A program made the position numbers and the translations under genes. Below, one piece after another: positions 45,951-54,194 of a DNA stretch of 64,000 bases (positions within the stretch are counted from its first letter, which is position 1; every line of letters begins with the position of its first letter). The notes beneath the pieces were generated by a model, which had not been told where the DNA came from, ran no database searches, and was given only the letters and a program-made list of their open reading frames with translations. Source of the DNA: Paenibacillus glycanilyticus (GTDB lineage: Bacteria > Bacillota > Bacilli > Paenibacillales > Paenibacillaceae); NCBI RefSeq assembly GCF_030161375.1, contig NZ_BSSQ01000004.1:124001-188000 (forward strand), in the 5' to 3' direction.

Positions 45951-45986
45951 CCGAATGTGTTCGAATGACTAGATAAAAAGGAGTAG

Positions 45987-47036
45987 ATGAACCTTATGTG
46001 TAAATCTCATGTGTTGAGCGTTGCTAGCGCCAAAGCGCCATTCGAGAAAACAACGATTGAACGTAGAGCGCTGCGTCCCGACGATATTCAGATTGATATA
46101 CAATTCAGCGGAATTTGCCATTCCGATATCCATACCGCTTTTGGCGAATGGGGAGAGACGATTTTCCCGCTCGTGCCCGGTCATGAAATTGCGGGTGTCG
46201 TAGAAGCTGTCGGATCAGCGGTTACGAAGTTTGCGGTTGGCGACCGCGTAGGCGTAGGCTGCTTTGTAGATTCTTGCGGGGAATGCGAATATTGTCTTCA
46301 AGGCGAAGAACAGTTTTGTACAAAAGGCGTAGTCAGCACCTACAATTCTCTCGACTACGACGGCCAGCCGACGCATGGCGGCTACAGCCAGAAGATCGTA
46401 GTGACCGAGCGATTTGTTGTCCGTATTCCGGACAACCTAGGGCTTGATGTAGCAAGTCCGCTATTGTGCGCGGGTATTACAACGTACTCGCCGCTGAAAC
46501 GTTGGAATGCCGGTCCGGGTAAAAAAGTAGCGATCGTTGGCATGGGCGGCCTTGGCCATCTGGCTGTGCAATATGCCCATGCTTTGGGAGCTGAAGTAAC
46601 GGTTCTGAGCCAGTCGATGAGCAAACAAGAAGAAGCATTGGCGTTTGGCGCGGATCATTATTATGCGACAAGCAATCCGGACACGTTCAAACAGTTGGCG
46701 AGTTCCTTTGACCTGATTCTGAACACCGTGTCCGCCAATCTGAATGTGAATGCTTATCTGTCCTTGCTTCGCGTAGACGGTACGCTCGTTAACGTGGGCG
46801 CGCCATCCGAACCAGACAGCTATCACGCATTCTCCTTGATTATGCAGCGCCGCAGTCTGGCGGGTTCGCTTGTGGGCGGCATCCGCGAGACGCAAGAGAT
46901 GCTCAATTTCTCTGCTGAGCATGGCATCAAGCCGCAAATCGAACGAATCAACGCCGATCAGGTAGATGAAGCGTATCAACGCGTGCTCCGCAGTGACGTT
47001 CGTTACCGGTTTGTTATTGATATGTCGACGTTGTAA
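45987..47036 (+). CDS. adhA: Zinc-dependent alcohol dehydrogenase, AdhA/YahK type
   Basis: A 349-residue medium-chain dehydrogenase. Catalytic zinc ligands are Cys44, His66 and Glu67 ([16 protein letters not shown]); structural zinc ligands are Cys97, Cys100, Cys103 and Cys111. The cofactor motif is [14 protein letters not shown]. Such enzymes reduce aldehydes to alcohols, mostly with NADPH. Its promoter is a 19-base-spaced MerR site, and the regulator lies downstream, an arrangement like B. subtilis adhA-adhR, which answers aldehyde and methylglyoxal stress. Start ATG at 45987 follows AGGAGT. Alternative: a general cinnamyl-type dehydrogenase. Confidence 0.88.
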   Translation: MNLMCKSHVLSVASAKAPFEKTTIERRALRPDDIQIDIQFSGICHSDIHTAFGEWGETIFPLVPGHEIAGVVEAVGSAVTKFAVGDRVGVGCFVDSCGECEYCLQGEEQFCTKGVVSTYNSLDYDGQPTHGGYSQKIVVTERFVVRIPDNLGLDVASPLLCAGITTYSPLKRWNAGPGKKVAIVGMGGLGHLAVQYAHALGAEVTVLSQSMSKQEEALAFGADHYYATSNPDTFKQLASSFDLILNTVSANLNVNAYLSLLRVDGTLVNVGAPSEPDSYHAFSLIMQRRSLAGSLVGGIRETQEMLNFSAEHGIKPQIERINADQVDEAYQRVLRSDVRYRFVIDMSTL

Positions 47037-47052
47037 GGATTGTAAGGAATGG

Positions 47053-47089
47053 AGCTGGGACTGCCCTGATTGCAGTTCCAGCTTTTTTT
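47053..47089 (+). terminator. Rho-independent terminator after alcohol dehydrogenase
   Basis: AGCTGGGACTGC pairs with GCAGTTCCAGCT over a 7-base loop and is followed by a T run of seven. Confidence 0.9.
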
Positions 47090-47091
47090 CA

Positions 47092-47122
47092 TTGACTTGG
47101 AGTTCACTCCAAGCGTTAAATT
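47092..47122 (+). promoter_or_regulatory. MerR-type promoter and operator before MerR gene
   Basis: -35 TTGACT, 19-base spacer and -10 TAAATT. The spacer holds the perfect 8-2-8 dyad CTTGGAGTTCACTCCAAG at 47096-47113. It differs from the adhA site only at the edges, so the regulator should control both. Confidence 0.8.
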
Positions 47123-47161
47123 AGAATTACCCGAAATGATCGCGAAGGAGGTCATCCCCTT

Positions 47162-47560
47162 ATGAGAATGGCTGAAGTGAGCTTGAAGTTTGATCTGACG
47201 CAGGATACGCTCCGCTATTACGAACGAATTGGATTAATCCCGCCCGTTAACCGCAACAATAACGGCATCCGGGAATATACGGAAGACAACCTCAGATGGG
47301 TAGAGTTTATTAAATGCATGAGGAATGCCGGTCTGCCAATCGAAGCCTTAATCGAATACGTCAACCTGTTCCAGCAAGGCGACCATACGACGCAGGCGAG
47401 AAAAGAGCTGCTGATCGAGCAGCGGGAACAGCTTCGTCTGCGGATCGAGGAAATGACCAATACACTGGCCCGATTAGATTCTAAGATTGAGAATTACGGG
47501 CAGGGAATAAATCGCAAAGAGAAGGAATTATCACGATTAACCGAAACGGAAATCGGATGA
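47162..47560 (+). CDS. adhR: MerR-family regulator, AdhR type
   Basis: A 132-residue protein with the N-terminal MerR winged HTH (MAEVSLKFDLTQDTLRYYERIGLI), and a C-terminal coiled coil (about 85-120). Cys52 in FIKCMRNAGLP corresponds to the Cys reported as essential in B. subtilis AdhR for sensing aldehyde electrophiles. An AAGGAGG box precedes the ATG. It is preceded by its own stretched-spacer operator and the twin site lies before the dehydrogenase gene. A terminator overlaps its end. Confidence 0.87.
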   Translation: MRMAEVSLKFDLTQDTLRYYERIGLIPPVNRNNNGIREYTEDNLRWVEFIKCMRNAGLPIEALIEYVNLFQQGDHTTQARKELLIEQREQLRLRIEEMTNTLARLDSKIENYGQGINRKEKELSRLTETEIG

Positions 47561-47561
47561 G

Positions 47562-47583
47562 AAGCAGCCATCGGCTGCTTTTT
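47562..47583 (+). terminator. Terminator after MerR gene
   Basis: AAGCAGCC pairs with GGCTGCTT around ATC, followed by TTTTT. It starts just after the stop codon at 47560. Confidence 0.88.
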
Positions 47584-47698
47584 CTGTTTGTTAATTCAAC
47601 AAAATATGCCATGGCGAGACAAAAAAACCGGCATGAATCCGGATTTTTTAGGCGCGAGGTAGGATGTGGCGGGCAGTGGCAGGAAGTACAATCGAGAG

Positions 47699-47736
47699 CG
47701 TGGAGCCCCTCATCAGATGACGAGCTCCACCTTTTT
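47699..47736 (+). terminator. Hairpin with T run upstream of GH30 gene
   Basis: GTGGAGC pairs with GCTCCAC (17-base loop) and is followed by CTTTTT. Placed between the MerR and GH30 genes, it may be a second terminator, or an attenuator in the GH30 leader if transcription starts farther left. Confidence 0.5.
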
Positions 47737-47746
47737 GGAACAAGAA

Positions 47747-47772
47747 GAAACCGGTTTCATGAAACCGTTTTC
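47747..47772 (+). promoter_or_regulatory. Twin cre/LacI-like operators before GH30 gene
   Basis: GAAACCGGTTTC (47747-47758) is a perfect palindrome and GAAACCGTTTTC (47761-47772) a near copy 14 bases later. With flanking bases both fit the cre consensus WTGNAANCGNWNNCW, the first on the minus strand, the second on the plus strand. LacI-family binding (CcpA or a paralog) is likely. They lie 40-65 bases before the start codon. Confidence 0.7.
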
Positions 47773-47811
47773 TTAAAAGTCCAGTCTAATCCAACCTAAG
47801 GGGGAAGACGA

Positions 47812-50800
47812 TTGAAACCGTTCAAGCTTAAGAAAAAAACCGCAGCCGCGATGTTAGGTACCGTCATCAGCCTGACCTCGCTAACCGGTCCGACTTATGC
47901 GGCGGAAGCCGTCCAAACACCGGTCGCGTACGATGCCGTTGTTCAATTGGATGCTTCAACTACATTCCAGCAAATCGATAATTTCGGCGCCTCTGACGCA
48001 TGGAGCATGGAACAGCTCGGCAAGAACTGGACAGAGGAGAATAAGTCGCGCGTTGCGGATCTGCTCTTCTCAAGAGACAAGGGAATTGGATTGACCGCAT
48101 GGCGGTTTAATATTGGAGCCGGCTCAACGGAAACGGATAAAACGATTATTACCGATCCGTGGCGGCGAGTCGAGACGTTCAAAGCTACGGAAGATGGCCC
48201 CTATGATTGGAGCAAGCAGGCCGGACAGCAGTGGTTCCTTAAGGCGGCCAAGGACCGGGGCGTGCAAGATCTCATCGGTTTCGTTAACAGCCCGCCGGTA
48301 TGGATGACCAAAAACGGCCATGCCCAGCCGGATGCAAGCGTGGGCTCTACGAACCTGAAAGAAGGGTACGAGGATGAGCTTGCAACTTTCCTGACGGACG
48401 TGATCGAACATTTCAAGAAGCAAGGCATTAATCTGAACTATATCAGCCCGATCAACGAACCAACCTGGGATTGGAATAAAGCAGGACAAGAAGGTAACCG
48501 TTATAACAACGACGATATTAAAAAGGTTATTCTTGCCTTGTACAACGAGCTGAAGGCGAAAGGACTAAGCACGCAAATCAGCGCTCCGGACGGCGTAGAG
48601 ATTACGGCGCTGCTGGACAATGAAGTGTTCAAAACCTTCTCCGGGCAGGACCAATATATGGGCGGCTCCAACAGCCTTGGCGTTGGCAAATACCGCGAAT
48701 ATATTAAGGACCTGCTTGGCGATCCGGAGCTTCAGGAAGCGGTGGGCCACCATATCGCTTCTCACTCCTACTGGTCGGATTACAGCAAGGCCGGGGATGA
48801 CCGTTATGGCACCTTGCGGGATTTGCTCTTCTCCAACCTGAACAAATACGATCGCGAAGCGGTGTATTGGATGAGCGAATATTGCATCCTTGGCGATTAC
48901 GGTCCGGGCCGCGACCTTGGCATGGATCCTGCGCTCTACATTGCGAAGACGATCCATTTCGACCTGTCGAGAGCAAACGCATCCGCTTGGCAGTGGTGGA
49001 CGGCAGTATCCGCGGGCGACTATAAGGACGGCCTGATTTACACCGACTACCATAACCCGGGGGACGAGCAAAATATCCTCACCTCCAAAATGTTCTGGAC
49101 GCTTGGCAACTATAGCAAATTCATCCGACCGGGCGCGGAACGCATCGCGCTCTCGGGTCTGGATGACAATGCCCGCAACGGAGCATTGCTTGGTTCCGCC
49201 TACAAGCATGACGGCGAGCATACCGTAACCGCCGTATTCGTGAATGACAGCGAGACGGAACAACATATCAAGGTTGAATTAAAAGGGAACGACAGCCATG
49301 ATGCGGTTAATGTTCTGAAGCCATATGTCACTTCCGCAGACAAGGATCTGGAAAGAGGCGCGGATATCGCGGCTTCGGCTGACGGTTCGTTTGACGCGGT
49401 TATTCCAGCCCGTTCCGTCGTGACTTTAAATGGCGATGTTGTAAAAGAAAACAAAAAACCGGATGCTCCTCAAATCGTGAAGGTCGAATCGCTCAACAAA
49501 GGTCTTAAAGTCGACTTCAAGGCTCCGAAAGGCGCCTACAATTACGAGGTAGAATACGGCTATAAAAACAGCAAAAAGGTACTGAAGCTGTCGAACCTGT
49601 CCACCGATTCGGTCATTCTGCAAGGATTGAAAAATGACGAGAAATACGAAGTGACCATTCGAGGAGGCAATAACAACGGCTTTGGCCCAACATCCAAAAA
49701 AGCGTACGGCACGCCAAAGCTGCTGGCGCCAACCGGCGTCAAAGCAACGGGTACGGATGGCGGCATCGTTCTGACCTATAATACTCAGATCGGCGTATCT
49801 GCTTATCGCGTCCGTTATGGCACCAAACCAGGCAAATACGATAATCAATCCTTAACCCAGACCGTTGATGGGAAAATTCAAGTTAGCGGGCTAACGAACG
49901 GAACGGCCTATTACGGAGTTATTGAAGCCGTAGACGGCAACAACTCGAGCAAACCTACGGCTGAGTTTACGGCAAAACCGGATATTGCCGCACCGGGCAA
50001 GCTGGTTGCCATTCCGGGTAATGGCGAGGCATGGCTTGCCTTTGGCTCCGTTGAAGGAGCTGCAGGCTACACGGTTCAAACCTCGCTGAACAATAATGTC
50101 CAGCAGATCAGCGGCAATAAGACCGTATTAACCGGACTGACAAACGGGAAAGCGGTAACCGTGCGCGTATCCACAATCGGCAAAGGCGGCAAAGGAACGG
50201 GCTTTAGCGAAACCGTGGTGACTCCCGAGAACGGGGAAATCCGGTTGAAGGATGATTTTGCGAGCGGTAGTCTGGCCGGCTATACGCAGGACGTTAGCAA
50301 GTGGGTGATGGAAGACGGCTTGCTGAAGCATGTTTCCGGCGGCAATAACCGAGGTGAGCTTGGCGTTAATAATCTTCAAGTCATCGACGGCACGATCACA
50401 GCTGTTGCTAAGCATGCATTAGGCGAAGCAGACTGGGGCGTTACATTCCGCGGCAACAGTTACTCTAAAGGATATATGTTCGGTTATGAGAACGGCATTT
50501 TGGTTCTGCGCCGCGATGGTACAAATGTAGCCGAACCGGTGCCTTTCACCGCAAAATTAGGCGAGTATTACAAAATGGATGTCCGGCTGGACGGTCAACA
50601 TATTCAAGCCTATCTGGATGGCAAGCTGATCTTTGACGTCAAAGATCAGGCGTACACAAGAGGACGCGTTGGCCTGCATAGCTGGGCGGATGCGCAATTC
50701 GCGTATTTGCAGGTTGCCCGTAATCCGGAGAACCTGACGGCTGCTCCCGAAATCTATCAGATCAAAGAAGGCGACGGGCAAGTTGTGCTCCATTTCAGAG

Positions 50801-51483
50801 AAGTTGACGGTGCTGACAGCTACGTCATCCGTTATGCTCCAAGCAATGGCGGAGCCGCAGCCGAGGTTGCCGCAACGCCGGGCTCGTCGGTCGTAACAGG
50901 CCTTCAGAACGATACGGCCTATTCGTTTAAGGTTGCAGCGATTCGCGGCGGTGCAGAATTCGAGTCGCCTTCGGTAGAAGCAACGCCAAACTCGAATAAT
51001 AAAGTCGTCTATTATGCCGATGCCGGGGACGGAACGCCCGGTACGCTAGAGGCAGGCGAAGTGCTTGGCCTGTTCCAGTCGCAGGAAGAGCAGGAATACG
51101 GCCTTGATCCCATTACGGGCATGAAATGGGGCTACGAAGCGGATAACGGACAAACATGGGCGCAAACTTCTCCGGTGGATGCTTACGAAACGATCCGCCA
51201 ATACGACGGCAACGAGAACGGCAAAGGGCTTGCTTACCGCTTCCAGCTGCCGGACGGAACGTACAAAGTAACGGTTGGTTTCTATGACCCGTGGAAAGCA
51301 AGCGACCGCAACATGAATCTGACGATTAACGGCGAGACGAAGCTTAGCAATTATGTGATTGGCTCAAATCGCGAAGCGAAAGTGTTCGAGAACATCTCCG
51401 CCGCGAACGGCGAGATTGTGGTCAAAGCCGTGAAAGCAGGCAATTCCAAGCCGATGATCGCTTGGATTAAGATCGAGATGTAA
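47812..51483 (+). CDS. Secreted GH30-family endo-glycanase with FN3 and accessory domains
   Basis: A 1223-residue protein with signal peptide (MKPFKLKKKTAAAML to about TYAAEA). The catalytic (beta/alpha)8 domain spans about residues 40-440: the acid/base is Glu216 in SPINEPTWDW and the nucleophile Glu356 in WMSEYCIL. It is followed by the GH30 side beta-domain, three FN3-like domains (about 555-800), a laminin-G/concanavalin-like domain (DFASGSLAGYTQDVSKWV, about 805-975), another FN3, and a C-terminal malectin-like domain (YRFQLPDGTYKVTVGFYDPW). GH30 includes endo-beta-1,6-galactanases, xylanases and glucanases; I cannot place the subfamily. TTG start after AGGGGGAA. It stands alone, likely repressed through the cre-like boxes. 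Confidence 0.88.
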   Translation: MKPFKLKKKTAAAMLGTVISLTSLTGPTYAAEAVQTPVAYDAVVQLDASTTFQQIDNFGASDAWSMEQLGKNWTEENKSRVADLLFSRDKGIGLTAWRFNIGAGSTETDKTIITDPWRRVETFKATEDGPYDWSKQAGQQWFLKAAKDRGVQDLIGFVNSPPVWMTKNGHAQPDASVGSTNLKEGYEDELATFLTDVIEHFKKQGINLNYISPINEPTWDWNKAGQEGNRYNNDDIKKVILALYNELKAKGLSTQISAPDGVEITALLDNEVFKTFSGQDQYMGGSNSLGVGKYREYIKDLLGDPELQEAVGHHIASHSYWSDYSKAGDDRYGTLRDLLFSNLNKYDREAVYWMSEYCILGDYGPGRDLGMDPALYIAKTIHFDLSRANASAWQWWTAVSAGDYKDGLIYTDYHNPGDEQNILTSKMFWTLGNYSKFIRPGAERIALSGLDDNARNGALLGSAYKHDGEHTVTAVFVNDSETEQHIKVELKGNDSHDAVNVLKPYVTSADKDLERGADIAASADGSFDAVIPARSVVTLNGDVVKENKKPDAPQIVKVESLNKGLKVDFKAPKGAYNYEVEYGYKNSKKVLKLSNLSTDSVILQGLKNDEKYEVTIRGGNNNGFGPTSKKAYGTPKLLAPTGVKATGTDGGIVLTYNTQIGVSAYRVRYGTKPGKYDNQSLTQTVDGKIQVSGLTNGTAYYGVIEAVDGNNSSKPTAEFTAKPDIAAPGKLVAIPGNGEAWLAFGSVEGAAGYTVQTSLNNNVQQISGNKTVLTGLTNGKAVTVRVSTIGKGGKGTGFSETVVTPENGEIRLKDDFASGSLAGYTQDVSKWVMEDGLLKHVSGGNNRGELGVNNLQVIDGTITAVAKHALGEADWGVTFRGNSYSKGYMFGYENGILVLRRDGTNVAEPVPFTAKLGEYYKMDVRLDGQHIQAYLDGKLIFDVKDQAYTRGRVGLHSWADAQFAYLQVARNPENLTAAPEIYQIKEGDGQVVLHFREVDGADSYVIRYAPSNGGAAAEVAATPGSSVVTGLQNDTAYSFKVAAIRGGAEFESPSVEATPNSNNKVVYYADAGDGTPGTLEAGEVLGLFQSQEEQEYGLDPITGMKWGYEADNGQTWAQTSPVDAYETIRQYDGNENGKGLAYRFQLPDGTYKVTVGFYDPWKASDRNMNLTINGETKLSNYVIGSNREAKVFENISAANGEIVVKAVKAGNSKPMIAWIKIEM

Positions 51484-51500
51484 CAGCGCAACGGGTAGAT

Positions 51501-51530
51501 AGACCGGTACTCCGAAAGGGGTACCGGTCT
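51501..51530 (+). terminator. Hairpin terminator after GH30 gene
   Basis: AGACCGGTAC pairs with GTACCGGTCT (loop TCCGAAAGGG, itself partly paired), followed by TATTGTGTTTTG. The T run is imperfect. Confidence 0.75.
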
Positions 51531-51645
51531 TATTGTGTTTTGTCCGCAACGAAAAAAATCCTATCCGCGGAAAGGGGATTTAATGGGCGGGATGGAAAGA
51601 AGTGTGGGACGATGTCTAACTTGAGTGGGATTTAGGAGGAGCGGA

Positions 51646-54012
51646 ATGATTAGTCTTATAAGGCTCGCGTTTTCTAATTTTAAATTTCGGAGCTTATTTT
51701 TCCGGATTTTGTTTCTGCTGGTTTTACTCGTGGTTGTCACTGTATTTGCGGTAGGGATGCTCGCAAACCGCTATAGCCAGAATGTTGTGAAGGCCGAGGT
51801 TAAGCAATCAAGCTTTCAGATGCTGGAACAGACAAGGCGGTTAATGGACACCATTCTGAATGATGTCGATCAAATTACAATCCGATTAGCGCAAAACCAA
51901 GCTTTTTCGGAGGCGATGGAAGCAGGCAGCAACGGCCCCTCCGAAGCAGATGTGGACGAGATCAAAAGCTATTTGCTCGATTCATACGTAACTTCACCTT
52001 ATATCGAATCGATCTATGCGTATTATGCGGCTAGCGATCAAGTGCAATCCGCGCTGATTGGACCGGTGAAGTCCGGGGAGACGGACGATACGGACTGGCT
52101 GTCCTATTATCGTAAGATGAGCCGTACGGAAGGGAAATGGCTCGTCCGCAATTATCCGGACGAGAATAAAAATTTATCGCAGACGCAGGTTACTTTGATT
52201 CGAACAACGCCTTGGGCCAGCTCTCCCGTAAAAGGTGCCATCGTGGTCAATATGAATCAGCAAGCGTTGTTTCAAATTCCGTCATTTCGGCTGATGAGGC
52301 AAGGGGAAGAAATTTGGATGGTGAGTCCGGATTCCTCGTTGGCCTTCAACAGCAATACCGGGGGACAGGTGCCTAGCGATGAGTTTGCGGTTATTCAGAA
52401 CAAACTTGGCAGCGACATATCTGCCTTTACAACCGATTTCCGCGGCAGCGAGTTTTCGTTTACGGCCGTCTCATCTCCTTACACGGGTTGGAAATACGTC
52501 GACCTTATACCCAATAGCTCTTTATACAAAAGCAGCAATGAAATTCAGCGATTTATGCTGATTCTTATGGCAATCAGCATCGTGATTGCCGTGCTGGCTG
52601 CTTTTTATTTAACCCTTAGAATCTATAGTCCAATTCACTCTTTAGTGCAAATGGTGAATAACAAGAAGGATTGGAAGTCTGCCGTTCCGCTTCGGGAGCG
52701 GAGCGAGATGGCGATGTTATTCAGCGCGTTTATATCAATGAAGGAACAAGGGGCGGAAATGGAGAGCCAGCTCAAGGAGAATTGGCCGGTATTGCAGCAG
52801 AGTTTCCTGCTGCAGTTAATCCATGAGCGGACAAAACTGCATGAGGAGCGATTTGCCAAATTTGAGTATTACCAGTTGCCGGTCTCGCGCAACGGATTTT
52901 TTGTTATGGTCATCCGCATCGATAACTATCACGGCTATATCAACAAATACGAGAGCTTTGATCAAAGTCTGATCCGTTATTTTATCGCGAAGCTTGCCGG
53001 AGAGCTAAGCAGCCCCCTTTGCAGAAGCTACTCCCTGCATACGGAGAGCAGAGACGTGATCCTGATTTGCAATCCGGATAAAAGCATGGACCTGGAAGCT
53101 TTTTACGAGGAAGCTCGGGCATTGGCCGATCGGATTCTGGCAGCTGTTCGCGAATATTTGCAATTAACCGTCAGTATTGGAATCGGCGAACTTAAGCTCG
53201 AGGCCGGCGACATCAGCGCATCCTATCATGAAGCAATCGAAGCTTTGGAAAGCCGTGCATTTAAGGGTTACGGCAGCATAGCGCCAAGCTGGATCTCGTT
53301 AGATAAGAAGCCCGTTGACCATCTGCTGATCCGCAGGCTGTCGGAATTAAAACGCGAAATTGTCTTAATGATCCGAGAAGAACCTTCCGAGAAATTTGAA
53401 GATGAACTTCGGAGGTTGAGGGAGGTAGCTGAAGGGGCAGAGGGATTGCCGTTTCCTCTTATCCAGCATGCCTATTTTCAGTTGATCATTGAAGTCTTTC
53501 ACCGATCCGTCGATCTTGGATTGCCTCTTCAAAGCGATAATGAGCTTGCTCTGCTTCAGGAGAAGCTGCTGCGGTTGGAGACCGTAGACGATGTTGTGCT
53601 TGCTGCCCAGCAATATATCCGCGAAACGAACCGGCGTTTTTGCGCCGAGAAGAGAAACGGGCCGGAGTCTGTCGCGAAGCAAATATTGGAATACATTCAG
53701 AATAACTTCGATAAGGAAATTTCATTAGGCGGCATAGCCGATCAATTGCATCTTGATCCTTCCTATGTCAGTCGTTTATTCAAGCAGGAGATCAGCGTGA
53801 CCTTTATGGACTATGTCATCTCGCTGAGATTGGAGAAGACGAAGGAGCTGCTCAAGACCAGCGAGATGACGGTCAAGGACATTGGAGCTTCGGTCGGATA
53901 TGCCAATCAGCGAAGCTTTAACCGGATATTCAAAAAGGTCGAAGGGATGACACCCGGCGAGTATAGGGATATCCATGCTCCCAAGAAGCTGAATCAAGAC
54001 GAAATATACTGA
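51646..54012 (+). CDS. Membrane-anchored AraC-family sensor-regulator (Cache domain)
   Basis: ATG at 51646 follows AGGAGGAG at 51634-51641; an in-frame GTG at 51625 lacks a box. The 788-residue protein has helix 1 (LFFRILFLLVLLVVVTVFAV, about residues 15-37), an extracellular Cache-like sensor, helix 2 (FMLILMAISIVIAVLAAFYL, near 305), a cytoplasmic region, and a C-terminal AraC domain (about 680-785: LGGIADQLHLDPSYVSRLFK and VKDIGASVGYANQRSFNRIFK). It is the first gene of the Dpp/sulfatase cluster and is the likely ligand-responsive activator of it. Confidence 0.92.
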   Translation: MISLIRLAFSNFKFRSLFFRILFLLVLLVVVTVFAVGMLANRYSQNVVKAEVKQSSFQMLEQTRRLMDTILNDVDQITIRLAQNQAFSEAMEAGSNGPSEADVDEIKSYLLDSYVTSPYIESIYAYYAASDQVQSALIGPVKSGETDDTDWLSYYRKMSRTEGKWLVRNYPDENKNLSQTQVTLIRTTPWASSPVKGAIVVNMNQQALFQIPSFRLMRQGEEIWMVSPDSSLAFNSNTGGQVPSDEFAVIQNKLGSDISAFTTDFRGSEFSFTAVSSPYTGWKYVDLIPNSSLYKSSNEIQRFMLILMAISIVIAVLAAFYLTLRIYSPIHSLVQMVNNKKDWKSAVPLRERSEMAMLFSAFISMKEQGAEMESQLKENWPVLQQSFLLQLIHERTKLHEERFAKFEYYQLPVSRNGFFVMVIRIDNYHGYINKYESFDQSLIRYFIAKLAGELSSPLCRSYSLHTESRDVILICNPDKSMDLEAFYEEARALADRILAAVREYLQLTVSIGIGELKLEAGDISASYHEAIEALESRAFKGYGSIAPSWISLDKKPVDHLLIRRLSELKREIVLMIREEPSEKFEDELRRLREVAEGAEGLPFPLIQHAYFQLIIEVFHRSVDLGLPLQSDNELALLQEKLLRLETVDDVVLAAQQYIRETNRRFCAEKRNGPESVAKQILEYIQNNFDKEISLGGIADQLHLDPSYVSRLFKQEISVTFMDYVISLRLEKTKELLKTSEMTVKDIGASVGYANQRSFNRIFKKVEGMTPGEYRDIHAPKKLNQDEIY

Positions 54013-54137
54013 TTTTACGCGGAATGTGAACGATATCAGAAAAGGTCCATCCCCTAATTGGGTGCACCGGGAGCCCTAGGATACATAGTTCGGAAATGGT
54101 CTATATACGGAATTCCGGTCTTGTCTTTATGATCGGA

Positions 54138-54161
54138 GTTGTAGATCCGCAAGGCTACAAC
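54138..54161 (+). promoter_or_regulatory. GTTGTAG/CTACAAC hairpin in leader of solute-binding protein gene
   Basis: A perfect 7-bp inverted repeat with a 10-base loop sits 34 bases before the start codon at 54195, in the 182-base gap. It may be an operator for the Cache-AraC regulator or an mRNA structure. No firm promoter was found. Confidence 0.35.
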
Positions 54162-54194
54162 ACCATCATTATTCATTTTAGGAGGAAGATACAA

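Noticed and set aside
54096-54194. N-terminal extension of the family 5 binding protein
   Set aside because: It would place residues before a clear lipoprotein signal peptide; AGGAGG supports ATG at 54195.
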